A stretch of 64,000 bases of DNA, from NCBI GenBank assembly GCA_902363555.1, contig CABJAM010000009.1, forward strand, positions 1 through 64,000, given 5' to 3'. The notes below the pieces were generated by a model. That model searched no databases. It was not told where the DNA came from and worked only from the letters and a program-made list of their open reading frames with translations. Source of the stretch: Lachnospiraceae bacterium. Its GTDB lineage: Bacteria > Bacillota > Clostridia > Lachnospirales > Lachnospiraceae. Below, one piece after another: positions 16,110 through 24,247 of this stretch; the stretch's first letter is position 1, and each line of letters begins with the position of its first letter. A program made the position numbers and the translations under genes.

Positions 16110-17666
16110 ATGAATAAAACAATTGAAGTGGACGTTGCGGTTATGGGCAGCGGCGTGGCCGGAATGGGGGCTGCGTATAAGCTGGCCAATGCGGGGGGCC
16201 TTAAAATCGCCGTATTTGATAAATATCCGGCCCAGGGGGGAGCGGTTTCCAACTGTCCAATGAGTTTTTGCTCCACACCGGATACACCGGAGGCACAGAA
16301 AAGTGCTTATGAGGTGCTGGCCCGTTTTTCAAATTATACAGCCAATATGGGCCTGATCAGCAAGGTAGTGAAATACTCTTCCGAGCTGCCGGAGCTGATC
16401 TTAAATCAGCTTAAAATAGAGGCCCCCTTTGTGGTGAACCGGGATCCGGCCGATTATGGAAATCAGCGCGGTTATACCATGGGGCATGCCAATGGTCTGG
16501 ATGTGGGTGATATTTATTTTCTAAATGGAAGGGGCCAAGGCCATGCTTTCGCGCTTGTTCTGCTCCGCATGCGCCTGCGTCTGGAGAAGCAGGGGGTTGA
16601 TTTTTATTTTTCTACACCGATCAAGGAAATTATCCGGGATGAGCACAGCGGCAGGGTTACGGGGGCCATTGCCTATGATAAGGACGGAAATCCTATCCAT
16701 ATTAAATGTAAAGCACTGATCGTAGCCTCCGGCGGAATCAGCGGTAATATCGAGATGATGAAGGCGGAGGGTGTTCTCAATACTAAATTTGAGGATGCTT
16801 ATAAGGATGGCGGCCAGGTAATGATCACATTTCCGGATAGCTGCCAGGACGGCGATGGGCAGAAGGCTGTGTGGGCGATTGGCGGCAAAAAGACGGGCAT
16901 GGTTATCAGCGCCGACCCCGAGGTGCCAAATCCCGGTGTTCGCGTGGGCCCCAATACACCATGGCTGAATGCAAATCAGATCAAGGTTATCACGGAACAG
17001 CCGTATTTGCGTGTTAATGAACTTGGAAAACGCTTTATTAACGAAGAAATGTCAAACAATCATACGGTAATTTCCAGCTCCCTTGCATTGAACTGCCCGA
17101 ATATGGCATGTTATATGATTTTTGATGAGGATACCGCAAAGGCACTGGCCGAGAAGGTGGAGGATGGTTACGTCTACTTTATATTCAAGGGGGTATCTAT
17201 CCAGAATATACGGGAACAGATGGATGCGGCCATTGCCAAAGGAAATAAGCATATATGCCATTTTGATACCATTCACGAGGTTTGTGAGTATATGGGCATT
17301 GATGAAGCGGGGCTTAGAAAGACGCTGGAGAAATACAACAATGCGGCTGTAAGTGGCATTGATGAAGAGTTTAAAACGAATCCAATGTATATTAAACCGG
17401 TGCGTGATGAGAGCGGGCATATTTACTGCTTCCGTATTCTGGCCGGCGGCTATGACACCCTGGGTGGTCTGGCGATTGATGAGAATGCCAATGTTGTAGA
17501 TAAGAACAATATGCCCATCGAAGGGCTTTTTGCAGGCGGTGATATGACGGCTGCAAGCCTGTATGGTAATCCGCCGGCAAATGCGGGTGGTACGGTCTAT
17601 GGTTCTATGACAATCGGTATGCTGGCCGGAGATTCGGCAGCGGCATATGTGAAAGGGGCGTTGTAA
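16110..17666 (+). CDS. FAD-dependent fumarate-reductase-like flavoprotein
   Basis: A 518-residue FAD_binding_2 family protein. The N-terminal Rossmann motif is VAVMGSGVAGMGAAYKL (9-25). Typical C-terminal cofactor loops are GLFAGGDMTA and GNPPANAGGTVYGSMTIG. There is no signal peptide and no haem motif, so it is a soluble cytoplasmic reductase or dehydrogenase. Relatives reduce C=C bonds (fumarate, urocanate) or act on ketosteroids and adenylylsulfate. The ferredoxin gene two bases downstream suggests ferredoxin as electron partner. In this operon the likely substrate is a phenolic intermediate of flavonoid breakdown, for example a double-bond or ring reduction before or after the hydrolase step; this is inference. 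Confidence 0.8.
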   Translation: MNKTIEVDVAVMGSGVAGMGAAYKLANAGGLKIAVFDKYPAQGGAVSNCPMSFCSTPDTPEAQKSAYEVLARFSNYTANMGLISKVVKYSSELPELILNQLKIEAPFVVNRDPADYGNQRGYTMGHANGLDVGDIYFLNGRGQGHAFALVLLRMRLRLEKQGVDFYFSTPIKEIIRDEHSGRVTGAIAYDKDGNPIHIKCKALIVASGGISGNIEMMKAEGVLNTKFEDAYKDGGQVMITFPDSCQDGDGQKAVWAIGGKKTGMVISADPEVPNPGVRVGPNTPWLNANQIKVITEQPYLRVNELGKRFINEEMSNNHTVISSSLALNCPNMACYMIFDEDTAKALAEKVEDGYVYFIFKGVSIQNIREQMDAAIAKGNKHICHFDTIHEVCEYMGIDEAGLRKTLEKYNNAAVSGIDEEFKTNPMYIKPVRDESGHIYCFRILAGGYDTLGGLAIDENANVVDKNNMPIEGLFAGGDMTAASLYGNPPANAGGTVYGSMTIGMLAGDSAAAYVKGAL

Positions 17667-17668
17667 TT

Positions 17669-17857
17669 ATGAGAATTGAACTTGCCGATTACTGTATTCG
17701 GTGCGGGCTCTGTGAGGATCTTTACCCAGATATATTTAAAAGAAACTATGAGGAGCACTGCATGGATGTTTTATATGATGAAATACCAGCGGATTTAGAG
17801 GAACGCGTAAAAAAGGCGGCGCAGGATTGTGCTGTAGCAGCCATCATAATTAAATAG
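17669..17857 (+). CDS. Single-cluster [4Fe-4S] ferredoxin
   Basis: A 62-residue protein with CIRCGLC (C9, C12, C15) and C54, the ligand set of one [4Fe-4S] cluster as in the short clostridial ferredoxins; an extra Cys lies at position 31. The length is standard. It begins two bases after the flavoprotein stop codon, with AAGGGG inside the end of that gene as ribosome binding site. It probably passes electrons to or from the flavoprotein. Confidence 0.9.
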   Translation: MRIELADYCIRCGLCEDLYPDIFKRNYEEHCMDVLYDEIPADLEERVKKAAQDCAVAAIIIK

Positions 17858-17871
17858 ATAGAATAAATTTA

Positions 17872-17915
17872 AAATCCTGAGACGGAACCCAACACGTTCC
17901 CTCTCAGGATTTTTT
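17872..17915 (+). terminator. Terminator of the hydrolase-flavoprotein-ferredoxin operon
   Basis: AAATCCTGAG (17872-17881) pairs with CTCAGGATTT with an inner GGAAC/GTTCC stem, followed by TTTTT. A copy of the GCGCGAAGC repeat begins immediately after the T-run. Confidence 0.85.
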
Positions 17916-17933
17916 GCGCGAAGCAACGAGCCA
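17916..17933 (+). repeat. Dispersed repeat core GCGCGAAGCAACGAGCCA
   Basis: Eighteen bases identical to the copies at 32054-32071 and 32129-32146 and one base different from 43298-43315. It starts directly at the end of a terminator T-run, as at 32054 and 43298. Confidence 0.75.
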
Positions 17934-17947
17934 TCTTTTCGGTACTT

Positions 17948-18375
17948 TTAATGTACCTGTATTTTTGCAAGGAGGGCTTCCTGTAATACCTGGGAAAAGT
18001 TTATATTTTGCTCCAGTGCGGCTTTGTTAAGCCACGCCGGGATGCTGAGCGTCTTTTTAACTGATTTTTAAAATGTTCTTTAGCGTACGCGGCCACGTCT
18101 ACGGATATCATATTTACAAATGCTTCGCCCATCGGTGAGTCCGGATCCAGTTCTTTTGCAATTGCAGCTAAATCAATATCCTTCATAGATGATGGTTTAG
18201 GCACTTTTTCACCATCACGTTTACTGCTATAAAGATAACCAGCCAGGCAGTCGATCGCCATAGCCATAGCCTCCTCTAATGTGCTGCCACAGGTAGATAG
18301 CCAGTTAAGATCAGGAAAAATAACGGAATATCCGTCTTCATCGTGGTAAAAGCAGGCTGGATATAAGGATAACAT
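17948..18375 (-). pseudogene. hicB: HicB-family antitoxin gene with a one-base frameshift, no HicA partner
   Basis: The frame from ATG 18375 (ribosome binding site AGGAGG) encodes a HicB-like N-terminus (CFYHDEDGYSVIFPDL, GSTLEEAMAMAIDCL) and continues to DVAAYAKEHFK. It then runs off into an unrelated basic tail that stops at 18001. In the other frame the expected C-terminus continues as KKTLSIPAWLNKAALEQN, then INFSQVLQEALLAKI, and stops at 17948. The join lies in a run of five T's (plus strand 18065-18069): one A is missing on the coding strand. Either the gene is broken or this is a homopolymer sequencing error. No hicA-like gene is adjacent, so it would be an orphan antitoxin or DNA-binding protein. 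Confidence 0.8.
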
Positions 18376-18748
18376 TTAAAACACCTCCTGTTATAGGCGG
18401 CAAGCCGGGGCTTATTTAAGCCCGGCCTGTCTCCGGATGGAACCTGTTTTTATCATACCGTGCAGCGTTTATAAAATCAATAGACCAATGTATAAAAAAT
18501 TAAGAATTAACAGAATATTGAAGATCATACTTCCTGTTTTTAGAGAACTCATAGCTATATTTTAAAGTTTTGTAACCGTCTGGTTCATTTTAATTTGGTA
18601 AAAAGGGTGTGATAATGGATACATCAAAACAACAAGTTATAGGCATCGCGCCAGAGCGTGTCTGAAATATACTCTAAGGCGCGGGTCAGTTGAAGATTTC
18701 CACAGGAAGTCTCCAATGGAAATCCTCGACAAGGAAGGAGGTTATTTT
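18376..18748. other. Intergenic region with a GC-rich hairpin
   Basis: GCCGGGGCTTA and TAAGCCCGGC (18404-18426) form a strong hairpin without a T-run. The rest is AT-rich, with no gene and no convincing promoter; GATAAT near 18611 is the only -10-like box before the truncated lipoprotein gene. Confidence 0.5.
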
Positions 18749-19370
18749 ATGTTGAAGCTGAAAAAGTGGTGTGCGGTGGCTTTAGCCACAGTAATGGTTG
18801 CCGGTGCTCTTGGGGGATGTCAAAAGAGCAGCGCGGATTCGCAGGCAAAGGGAGGTCCGGCGGATTCCGGAAAGGAAACGTCGGCCGGCACGCAGGCGGG
18901 AGCCTCGGGGGAGACAAAAGGTGCCGGTGATGGTGGTAGCGCAGCAGCCGGGGGCGAAACCAAAGGTGATGCCGCAAACGCTGCCGGAGCGGATAACAGC
19001 GCGGCTGCTGGCGCGGATACGAATACTGGCAGCGGGCAGCAGGGAGACAAAAAGGCTCCGGAGGATTATGTGGGAGAAATTGAAATATGGTCCTGGAGCG
19101 AGTCCGAGGTTCAGACATTGGCAGAGAACTTTAATGCGGTGTATCCCAATGTGAAGATTAAATACGTTCCCATTGATAATGGCCATGTGACTATGAAGCT
19201 GCAGACGGCGGCAGCCAGCGGCGGAAATTTTCCGGATGTGGCCTATGTGGAGCTGAACACGCGAGGGCAGCTATTGGCCATGAGATATATGGCATGATTT
19301 CCGATTGGGATAAATTTGTGGAAACCAGCAAGAAGGTTTTGGAAGCAAGCGGCGGCAAAGTATTATGCTG
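18749..19370 (+). pseudogene. Remnant of a sugar-binding lipoprotein gene (SBP_bac_1)
   Basis: From ATG 18749 (AAGGAGG upstream) the frame encodes a signal peptide with lipobox LGGC, a long Ala/Gly/Thr-rich linker, and the start of a family 1 solute-binding domain (EIEIWSWSESEVQTLAENFN, FPDVAYVELNTRGQLLAM). It stops at 19297. From 19291 another frame continues with GMISDWDKFVETSKKVLEAS, a piece normally found about 80-100 residues further into such proteins. The gene has therefore lost an internal segment, a frame, and its C-terminal two thirds. It is the decayed first gene of a former sugar-import operon. Confidence 0.8.
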
Positions 19371-19463
19371 GCCGGGCTGCGGCCGGAGCAGGCGTTGAAG
19401 GTAACGGCTATTTTGGTGGCGATTTATAAGTCGTCTGTGACGGGCAGGGAGGTTGTTTTTTAA
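19365..19463 (+). pseudogene. C-terminal remnant of a Gfo/Idh/MocA-family dehydrogenase
   Basis: The last about 28 codons before TAA at 19463 read LRPEQALKVTAILVAIYKSS and then VTGREVVF, which closely matches the C-terminus of NAD(P)-dependent Gfo/Idh/MocA sugar dehydrogenases (pattern RPE-A-K-V--I--A-Y-SA-TG--V-F). It follows the lipoprotein remnant without a start or the nucleotide-binding domain. A deletion therefore fused the front of a binding-protein gene to the end of a dehydrogenase gene. Confidence 0.75.
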
Positions 19464-19488
19464 TTGTTCAGTGCATCTGAACGGCTAT
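19462..19488 (+). repeat. Diverged copy of the GTAAC palindromic element
   Basis: AATTGTTCAGTGCATCTGAACGGCTAT keeps the GTTCAG/CTGAAC arms of the copies at 1844 and 26069 but has lost the outer GTAAC/GTTAC pairing. It begins at the stop codon of the dehydrogenase remnant. Confidence 0.5.
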
Positions 19489-19520
19489 GTTATTTTTGTG
19501 GATTGATTTTATAATCAGAT

Positions 19521-19581
19521 AAAGGTTCCTTTGGGATAAAAATTGTTATATTCTAATTTTTATCGTAGGGGAGCCTTTTTT
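19521..19581 (+). terminator. Terminator after the decayed sugar operon
   Basis: Outer arms AAAGGTTCC and GGGGAGCCTTT and a perfect inner stem ATAAAAATT/AATTTTTAT form one long hairpin ending in TTTTTT. Between here and 19747 I see no gene. Confidence 0.7.
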
Positions 19582-19747
19582 ATTTGTGAGGAATTTCGAA
19601 AGAAAATGCTTGTTCAGTCTGCGAAACCCTTATATCCTATTGCGGTTCTCAGGGATTTCAAGAGATTATTGACCTGCCTGCGCATTGTCATTTTCCTGTT
19701 TTACCATGGTCATAAAATTTACAATAAACCTCTTAAAAATAGCAGAA

Positions 19748-19777
19748 TTGGAAATTAAAAAGCGTTATAATTATAAT
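19748..19777 (+). promoter_or_regulatory. Possible promoter of the YesM/YesN pair
   Basis: TTGGAA (19748-19753), an 18-base spacer and TATAAT (19772-19777); an overlapping TATAAT lies at 19766-19771. Confidence 0.45.
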
Positions 19778-19829
19778 TGCGCTGATGCGCAAGAAGGTCA
19801 TCAATTCTTTTACAGGGGGAGATAAATCT

Positions 19830-21578
19830 ATGGATGAGAGAAGTGTCGTCAAACAAAAATCTCTGGTGAATATATTGGCTGGGGGAATTATTGTGCCGGT
19901 GGTTTTATTAGTACTATTGCTGCTTGTCTATAACGCATACTCGATGAGCTATTATAATCGGCAGCTTATGGATGCGACAAAGACCTCTTTGAGTCTGTAC
20001 ATAAAAAATATCACGGATTCCCAGGAGGCTACTGATGCGTTGATGAATGATCTCATTTCCAGCAACAGCAATTACTGGTCTTTGCAGAGAGAGCTGACGT
20101 CCATTGAAGTCTATTCGCGGCAATATGAGTTAATGAAAATTATTAAGTACTATATGGGTTCCAATCAATGTATCAATGTGGCGATGATTTACAGTGTTCC
20201 CAATGACTCCGGTCTTTATACGATGAATGACGGGAGCCGGGATGGAGGTGCTTTAAAAACCGAATTTAAGTCCGCGCTGAAAAATATTTCAGATACGGCG
20301 CTTACACGGCCGTGGCAATCCTTTAATGGGGATGATGGAAATTCTTATATATACAAAATTTATGGGTGGCGGGGCGCCTACATACTCCTGGGAATGAATA
20401 TCCAATCGATTCCCAAGCCAACCGATGACGAACGGACACTGGCGGATTTAAATGAAATGTCCGGAGCGGATTTTGGCTATACCATCTTCTTTGATCATGG
20501 AACGGCATTAAATGACCAGGATTTTGTTGATAAAAATGACATCCAATACGATTCAATATCTGATAATTCTTATAGGACCGGAAAAAACGGCCATTTCAGT
20601 ATTATTGGCGAACCGGTAAAAAACAGTGATATATCCATGTGCGTCGTGCGCCCATATAAGGGGCTGGTGGACAGCCTGTCCTCGATCCAGAAGCTGTTAT
20701 TGTTCATGTCTTTGTTTAGCGCGTGCATTATCCCTTTCTATGTGGCGCGCATCCGAAAGTATGTGACCCGGCCACTAAGAACGCTTATGAAGGAAATCGA
20801 CGCGGTAAAAAGCGAAAACATGGCTTTATGCTTTCAGGAGGATTACGGCAGCAGGGAATTGAACCAGGTATCCGAAGCCTTTGAGGAAATGCTTAAGCGC
20901 ATTAAAAAGTTAAGAATAGAAAAATATGAGAGCGATCTGGAGCGTCAAAAATCTACGATGGAGTATTTGAAGCTTCAGTTAAAGCCGCATTTTTTTATTA
21001 ACTGCCTGAAATCTATATTTGCAATGGTTCAAAATAAAAATTATGAAAATATACAGGATATGGTGATCCTTGTATCCGATAATCTCAGGTACATGTTCCG
21101 TGACAGCCTGTCGCTGGTCACGATCGAGCAGGAGTTGAACTATGTTAAGAATTATATTAAAATCCAGGAGCTATGTATGGCTAAAACTTCGGAGTGTCAT
21201 ATACAGGTAGATTCGGATGCGCTTAATATAAAAATTCCGCCGCTGACCTTACAGACCTTTGTGGAAAATTCCGTGAAATATGCAAAGGATAATTATGATA
21301 CACTGGAGATCCACATTCAGATAACACTTCTGGATATGGAGACGGAACAATTTCTGGATATAAGTATTTCGGATAATGGCTCCGGATATCCGCCGGATAT
21401 TATCGAACATTTTCAGGGGAAAATAGAGATGCTCCAATCCGGTGAGCATGTGGGTATCCACAATGTTTTATGGCGGCTGCGACATGTCTTTGGTAATCGT
21501 TTGGAATATGTTATCACCAATATCGACGGGGCGTTTACAGAATTGATTCTGCCGATTGAGCGAAAGGAGCAGGTTTAG
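19830..21578 (+). CDS. YesM-type sensor histidine kinase
   Basis: A 582-residue membrane kinase. One membrane helix lies near residues 12-35, an extracytoplasmic sensor domain of about 240 residues follows, and a second helix lies near 285-305. Then come HAMP, the His_kinase domain with LKPHFFINCL (H387 as phospho-acceptor) and a HATPase domain (FVENSVKYA, SDNGSGYPPD). The family senses carbohydrate-related signals and phosphorylates a YesN-type partner. The ATG at 19830 follows GGGGGAG; an in-frame ATG at 19785 has no ribosome binding site. The stop codon overlaps the GTG of the response regulator. It probably controls the isomerase and LplBCA transporter genes downstream. Confidence 0.88.
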   Translation: MDERSVVKQKSLVNILAGGIIVPVVLLVLLLLVYNAYSMSYYNRQLMDATKTSLSLYIKNITDSQEATDALMNDLISSNSNYWSLQRELTSIEVYSRQYELMKIIKYYMGSNQCINVAMIYSVPNDSGLYTMNDGSRDGGALKTEFKSALKNISDTALTRPWQSFNGDDGNSYIYKIYGWRGAYILLGMNIQSIPKPTDDERTLADLNEMSGADFGYTIFFDHGTALNDQDFVDKNDIQYDSISDNSYRTGKNGHFSIIGEPVKNSDISMCVVRPYKGLVDSLSSIQKLLLFMSLFSACIIPFYVARIRKYVTRPLRTLMKEIDAVKSENMALCFQEDYGSRELNQVSEAFEEMLKRIKKLRIEKYESDLERQKSTMEYLKLQLKPHFFINCLKSIFAMVQNKNYENIQDMVILVSDNLRYMFRDSLSLVTIEQELNYVKNYIKIQELCMAKTSECHIQVDSDALNIKIPPLTLQTFVENSVKYAKDNYDTLEIHIQITLLDMETEQFLDISISDNGSGYPPDIIEHFQGKIEMLQSGEHVGIHNVLWRLRHVFGNRLEYVITNIDGAFTELILPIERKEQV

Positions 21579-23176
21579 TGAGAGTTATTATCATTGACGA
21601 TCAAAGAGAAGTTGTGCTTGGAATGTTGACCGGGATCCGCTGGGATATGCTTGGCGTAACGGAAACCTTCTGCGCCTATTCCGCCGGGGAGGCGCGGAAA
21701 ATCATCTGTGAGCATCCCATAGATTTAATGCTCTGTGATATCGAAATGCCTGCGGAAAATGGCCTGTCGCTTTATGCATGGGTGCGGGATAATTACCCGA
21801 AAATAAAGTGTATTTTCCTCACCTCACATATGGAATTTGATTATGCATTAAAGGCGCTGAAGCTTGAGAGCTTTGACTATATACTTCAGCCGGCAAAATA
21901 TACAGTGGTTGAGGAAACGATCGCAAAGGCGCTTGATTGTATTTCTGAGGAGGATATGAAGGAAAAGCTGCAGGATTATGGCGCGCACTGGAAGGAAAGC
22001 GAAAAAGAGGTATTGGAGCTGCTTCTAAGAGATATTGTGCTGCGCCCGGAGCAGGAGGTGAATGAGGAGAAATTTCTCAGGCTTATGAATAATCTGGGCT
22101 ATGGTGTCCATGCGCAAACCATCTTTTTTCCTGTCTTTATTCACGCATATTCATGGAATGTCCGGTTGACGGAATGGGATACGGATCTTATTAAAAATAC
22201 CGTGGAAAATGTGATCACCGAGCTTTTTGAACGGATAAAGATTAAAAATCTTTTCACCATGGTAAACCGTGACGAGTTTATAATTTTGCTTTATCATCCG
22301 CAAAATCGTTCGTTTTCGCAGGAGAACGTCCGGCAGGTCTGCGAGGAATTTGAAAGCTTTGCCAATACATGGATGAAAACCCAGCAGGGGATCTATATAG
22401 GAAATGAATGTGATCTGCAAGGTCTTACGAAGGCTGTGTCCAGGCTGTATGAACGGGATCGGGATAATATAGGAAAACAGTCCGGCATTTTCCATGAAAA
22501 CGGAACGGCCTCTGCCCGGGAGCCGCTGCATTGTATCGAGACGGATCACTGGAAGGAATTGCTGTGTAATGGCTATGGATCTATATTTTTGCGTGAGGTG
22601 AAGTCCTATTTAGATGACGCCGCAAATAATGGTCTGAATGATTCCAGAGGTTTGGCCAATTTTCATCAGGAGTTTTTGCTGGTCGTATTCAGTGCTGCAC
22701 AAAACAAAAAGATTGATATTACATCCATTGTGGAGGATTGCCCGCGCATGGGGGATTATATCCGTGAATGCCGCAGCCTGGATGATATGATGGAATTTGC
22801 ACAATTAGTAAAAGATGCGTTTGAGCAGAGTGAACACAGTGAGAGTGAGGAAGGTTCCCTGATCGAACGGGCCAAGCTCTATATACAAAAAAATGTGGAG
22901 AATGACCTGTCAAGAAATATGATCGCCGGATATCTTTATCTGAACCCGGATTACTTATCCCGCCTGTTTCGGAAAAAGACCGGTCAGTCGTTGAAGGATT
23001 ACATTATAGAGATGAAAATTGAGCGCGCCAAATATCTGATGGAAAATACGCCCCTGTCCATTGGCGTGATTGCCGCCAAGGTGGGATTTGCCAATTTTTC
23101 CTACTTTTCTCAGGTGTTCAAGCGGATAACGAAGGAGAGCCCCATGGAATACCGGAGACACTTTGATAGCAGGTAA
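21578..23176 (+). CDS. YesN-type response regulator with AraC output domain
   Basis: A 532-residue regulator starting at GTG within TTTAGTGAG, overlapping the kinase stop codon; AAAGGAG lies upstream. The receiver domain (1-120) has D54 in CDIEMP, but the usual Lys of the receiver active site (K-P motif) is Gln in DYILQPAK (Q104). A middle linker of about 290 residues precedes the AraC double HTH (about 430-530; LNPDYLSRLFRKKTGQSLKD and IGVIAAKVGFANFSYFSQVF). It should activate the sugar-transport operon that follows. Confidence 0.88.
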   Translation: MRVIIIDDQREVVLGMLTGIRWDMLGVTETFCAYSAGEARKIICEHPIDLMLCDIEMPAENGLSLYAWVRDNYPKIKCIFLTSHMEFDYALKALKLESFDYILQPAKYTVVEETIAKALDCISEEDMKEKLQDYGAHWKESEKEVLELLLRDIVLRPEQEVNEEKFLRLMNNLGYGVHAQTIFFPVFIHAYSWNVRLTEWDTDLIKNTVENVITELFERIKIKNLFTMVNRDEFIILLYHPQNRSFSQENVRQVCEEFESFANTWMKTQQGIYIGNECDLQGLTKAVSRLYERDRDNIGKQSGIFHENGTASAREPLHCIETDHWKELLCNGYGSIFLREVKSYLDDAANNGLNDSRGLANFHQEFLLVVFSAAQNKKIDITSIVEDCPRMGDYIRECRSLDDMMEFAQLVKDAFEQSEHSESEEGSLIERAKLYIQKNVENDLSRNMIAGYLYLNPDYLSRLFRKKTGQSLKDYIIEMKIERAKYLMENTPLSIGVIAAKVGFANFSYFSQVFKRITKESPMEYRRHFDSR

Positions 23177-23296
23177 TGTTTGTTGATCGGACGGATGGGG
23201 TCATAATTTCAACAATTAAGGTCAGAAATCCGGCAGAGCTGCTTCAGGAACCATGATATGATGTATTCATCAAATATTGAAAGGGGATTACAAATA

Positions 23297-24217
23297 ATGG
23301 AAATGAAGGTTGGTTTAATTCTGTATTCCGTGCGTCAGTCAATGGCTAAGGATCCATTGGGCACCGTGGAGGAAGTGGCAAAGCTGGGGTATAAGAATAT
23401 CGAGGTGTGTAATCACAATGCAGTGAATGATTCCGGGATTGGCTTCGGAGTTGATGCAGATACGTTAAAGAGCACCTTTGACAAGTTCGGCTCACAGGTC
23501 ATCAGCGCGCATATTTTCCCGCTTGAAAAATCGGATATTCCAGCGGTTTTAAAATATAATCAGACGCTGGGAAACACAAATATTGTCAATCCTATGGGGC
23601 GTTTTACCACCTATGATGATCTGATGTGGCAATGTGAGAATATGAACAAAATGGGGAAAATATGCCGTGAGGAAGGGATGAATTATTTATATCATAACCA
23701 TAATCACGAATACCGTACATTTAATGGCAAAACAATTTTAGACATTATCGTGGAAAATACGGACCCGGATTATCTTTCCCTGGAGCTGGATACATTCTGG
23801 ACCATGCGCGCCGGCCACTGTCCGGTGGAAATGATCCGTCAATATGGAAAACGTATCCATCTGATCCATCAGAAGGACTTTGCCTGGGATAGCATGACAC
23901 CGATCAATCTTAACGGTTTAACGGCAGAAGAAATCGAAATGAAGCCGTCGGATGATGTGGGGCTTAATGGTGACAATCGGGGAAATCCTACCGAATCGGA
24001 TCAACGACGCAGAGAAACCGTAGAGTCCAGCGCATTCGCAGAAATTGGCACAGGGATTATGCATATTCAGGATATTATTGATGCGGCCAATGAATATACG
24101 GACGCCGGTTATATTATTTTGGAACAGGATTTTAGCCGGATGGACAGCGAAATTGCAAGCGTGGCAAAAAGCATGGAAGCTTTCCGGAAATTTCACGGGA
24201 TTTCGTGGGATCGCTGA
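23297..24217 (+). CDS. Sugar phosphate isomerase/epimerase family TIM-barrel protein
   Basis: A 306-residue AP_endonuc_2/xylose-isomerase-like barrel. Metal-site candidates are YHNHNHEY, SLELDTFW (Glu/Asp), HLIHQKDF and the C-terminal IILEQDFS. Such proteins are isomerases, epimerases or, in some cases, keto-glycoside lyases. The ATG at 23297 is chosen because AAGGGGAT precedes it; an earlier ATG at 23258 lacks a ribosome binding site. It opens an operon with LplB/LplC/LplA-type transporter genes and so probably acts on the imported sugar. The substrate is unknown. Confidence 0.8.
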   Translation: MEMKVGLILYSVRQSMAKDPLGTVEEVAKLGYKNIEVCNHNAVNDSGIGFGVDADTLKSTFDKFGSQVISAHIFPLEKSDIPAVLKYNQTLGNTNIVNPMGRFTTYDDLMWQCENMNKMGKICREEGMNYLYHNHNHEYRTFNGKTILDIIVENTDPDYLSLELDTFWTMRAGHCPVEMIRQYGKRIHLIHQKDFAWDSMTPINLNGLTAEEIEMKPSDDVGLNGDNRGNPTESDQRRRETVESSAFAEIGTGIMHIQDIIDAANEYTDAGYIILEQDFSRMDSEIASVAKSMEAFRKFHGISWDR

Positions 24218-24247
24218 TAAATAATGGAGTCAACTGGGGGGAACTCT

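Noticed and set aside
18782..19186. Minus-strand and alternative-frame ORFs over the Ala/Gly-rich linker of the lipoprotein remnant
   Set aside because: They arise from the GC-rich repetitive linker codons and show no domain or ribosome binding site.
18716..19297. A 193-codon frame as an intact small lipoprotein
   Set aside because: The frame ends abruptly inside a solute-binding domain whose continuation is found in another frame just downstream; it is better read as a pseudogene, with the start moved to 18749.
19543..19758. A 71-codon frame after the decayed sugar operon
   Set aside because: It starts inside the terminator hairpin and has no ribosome binding site or similarity.
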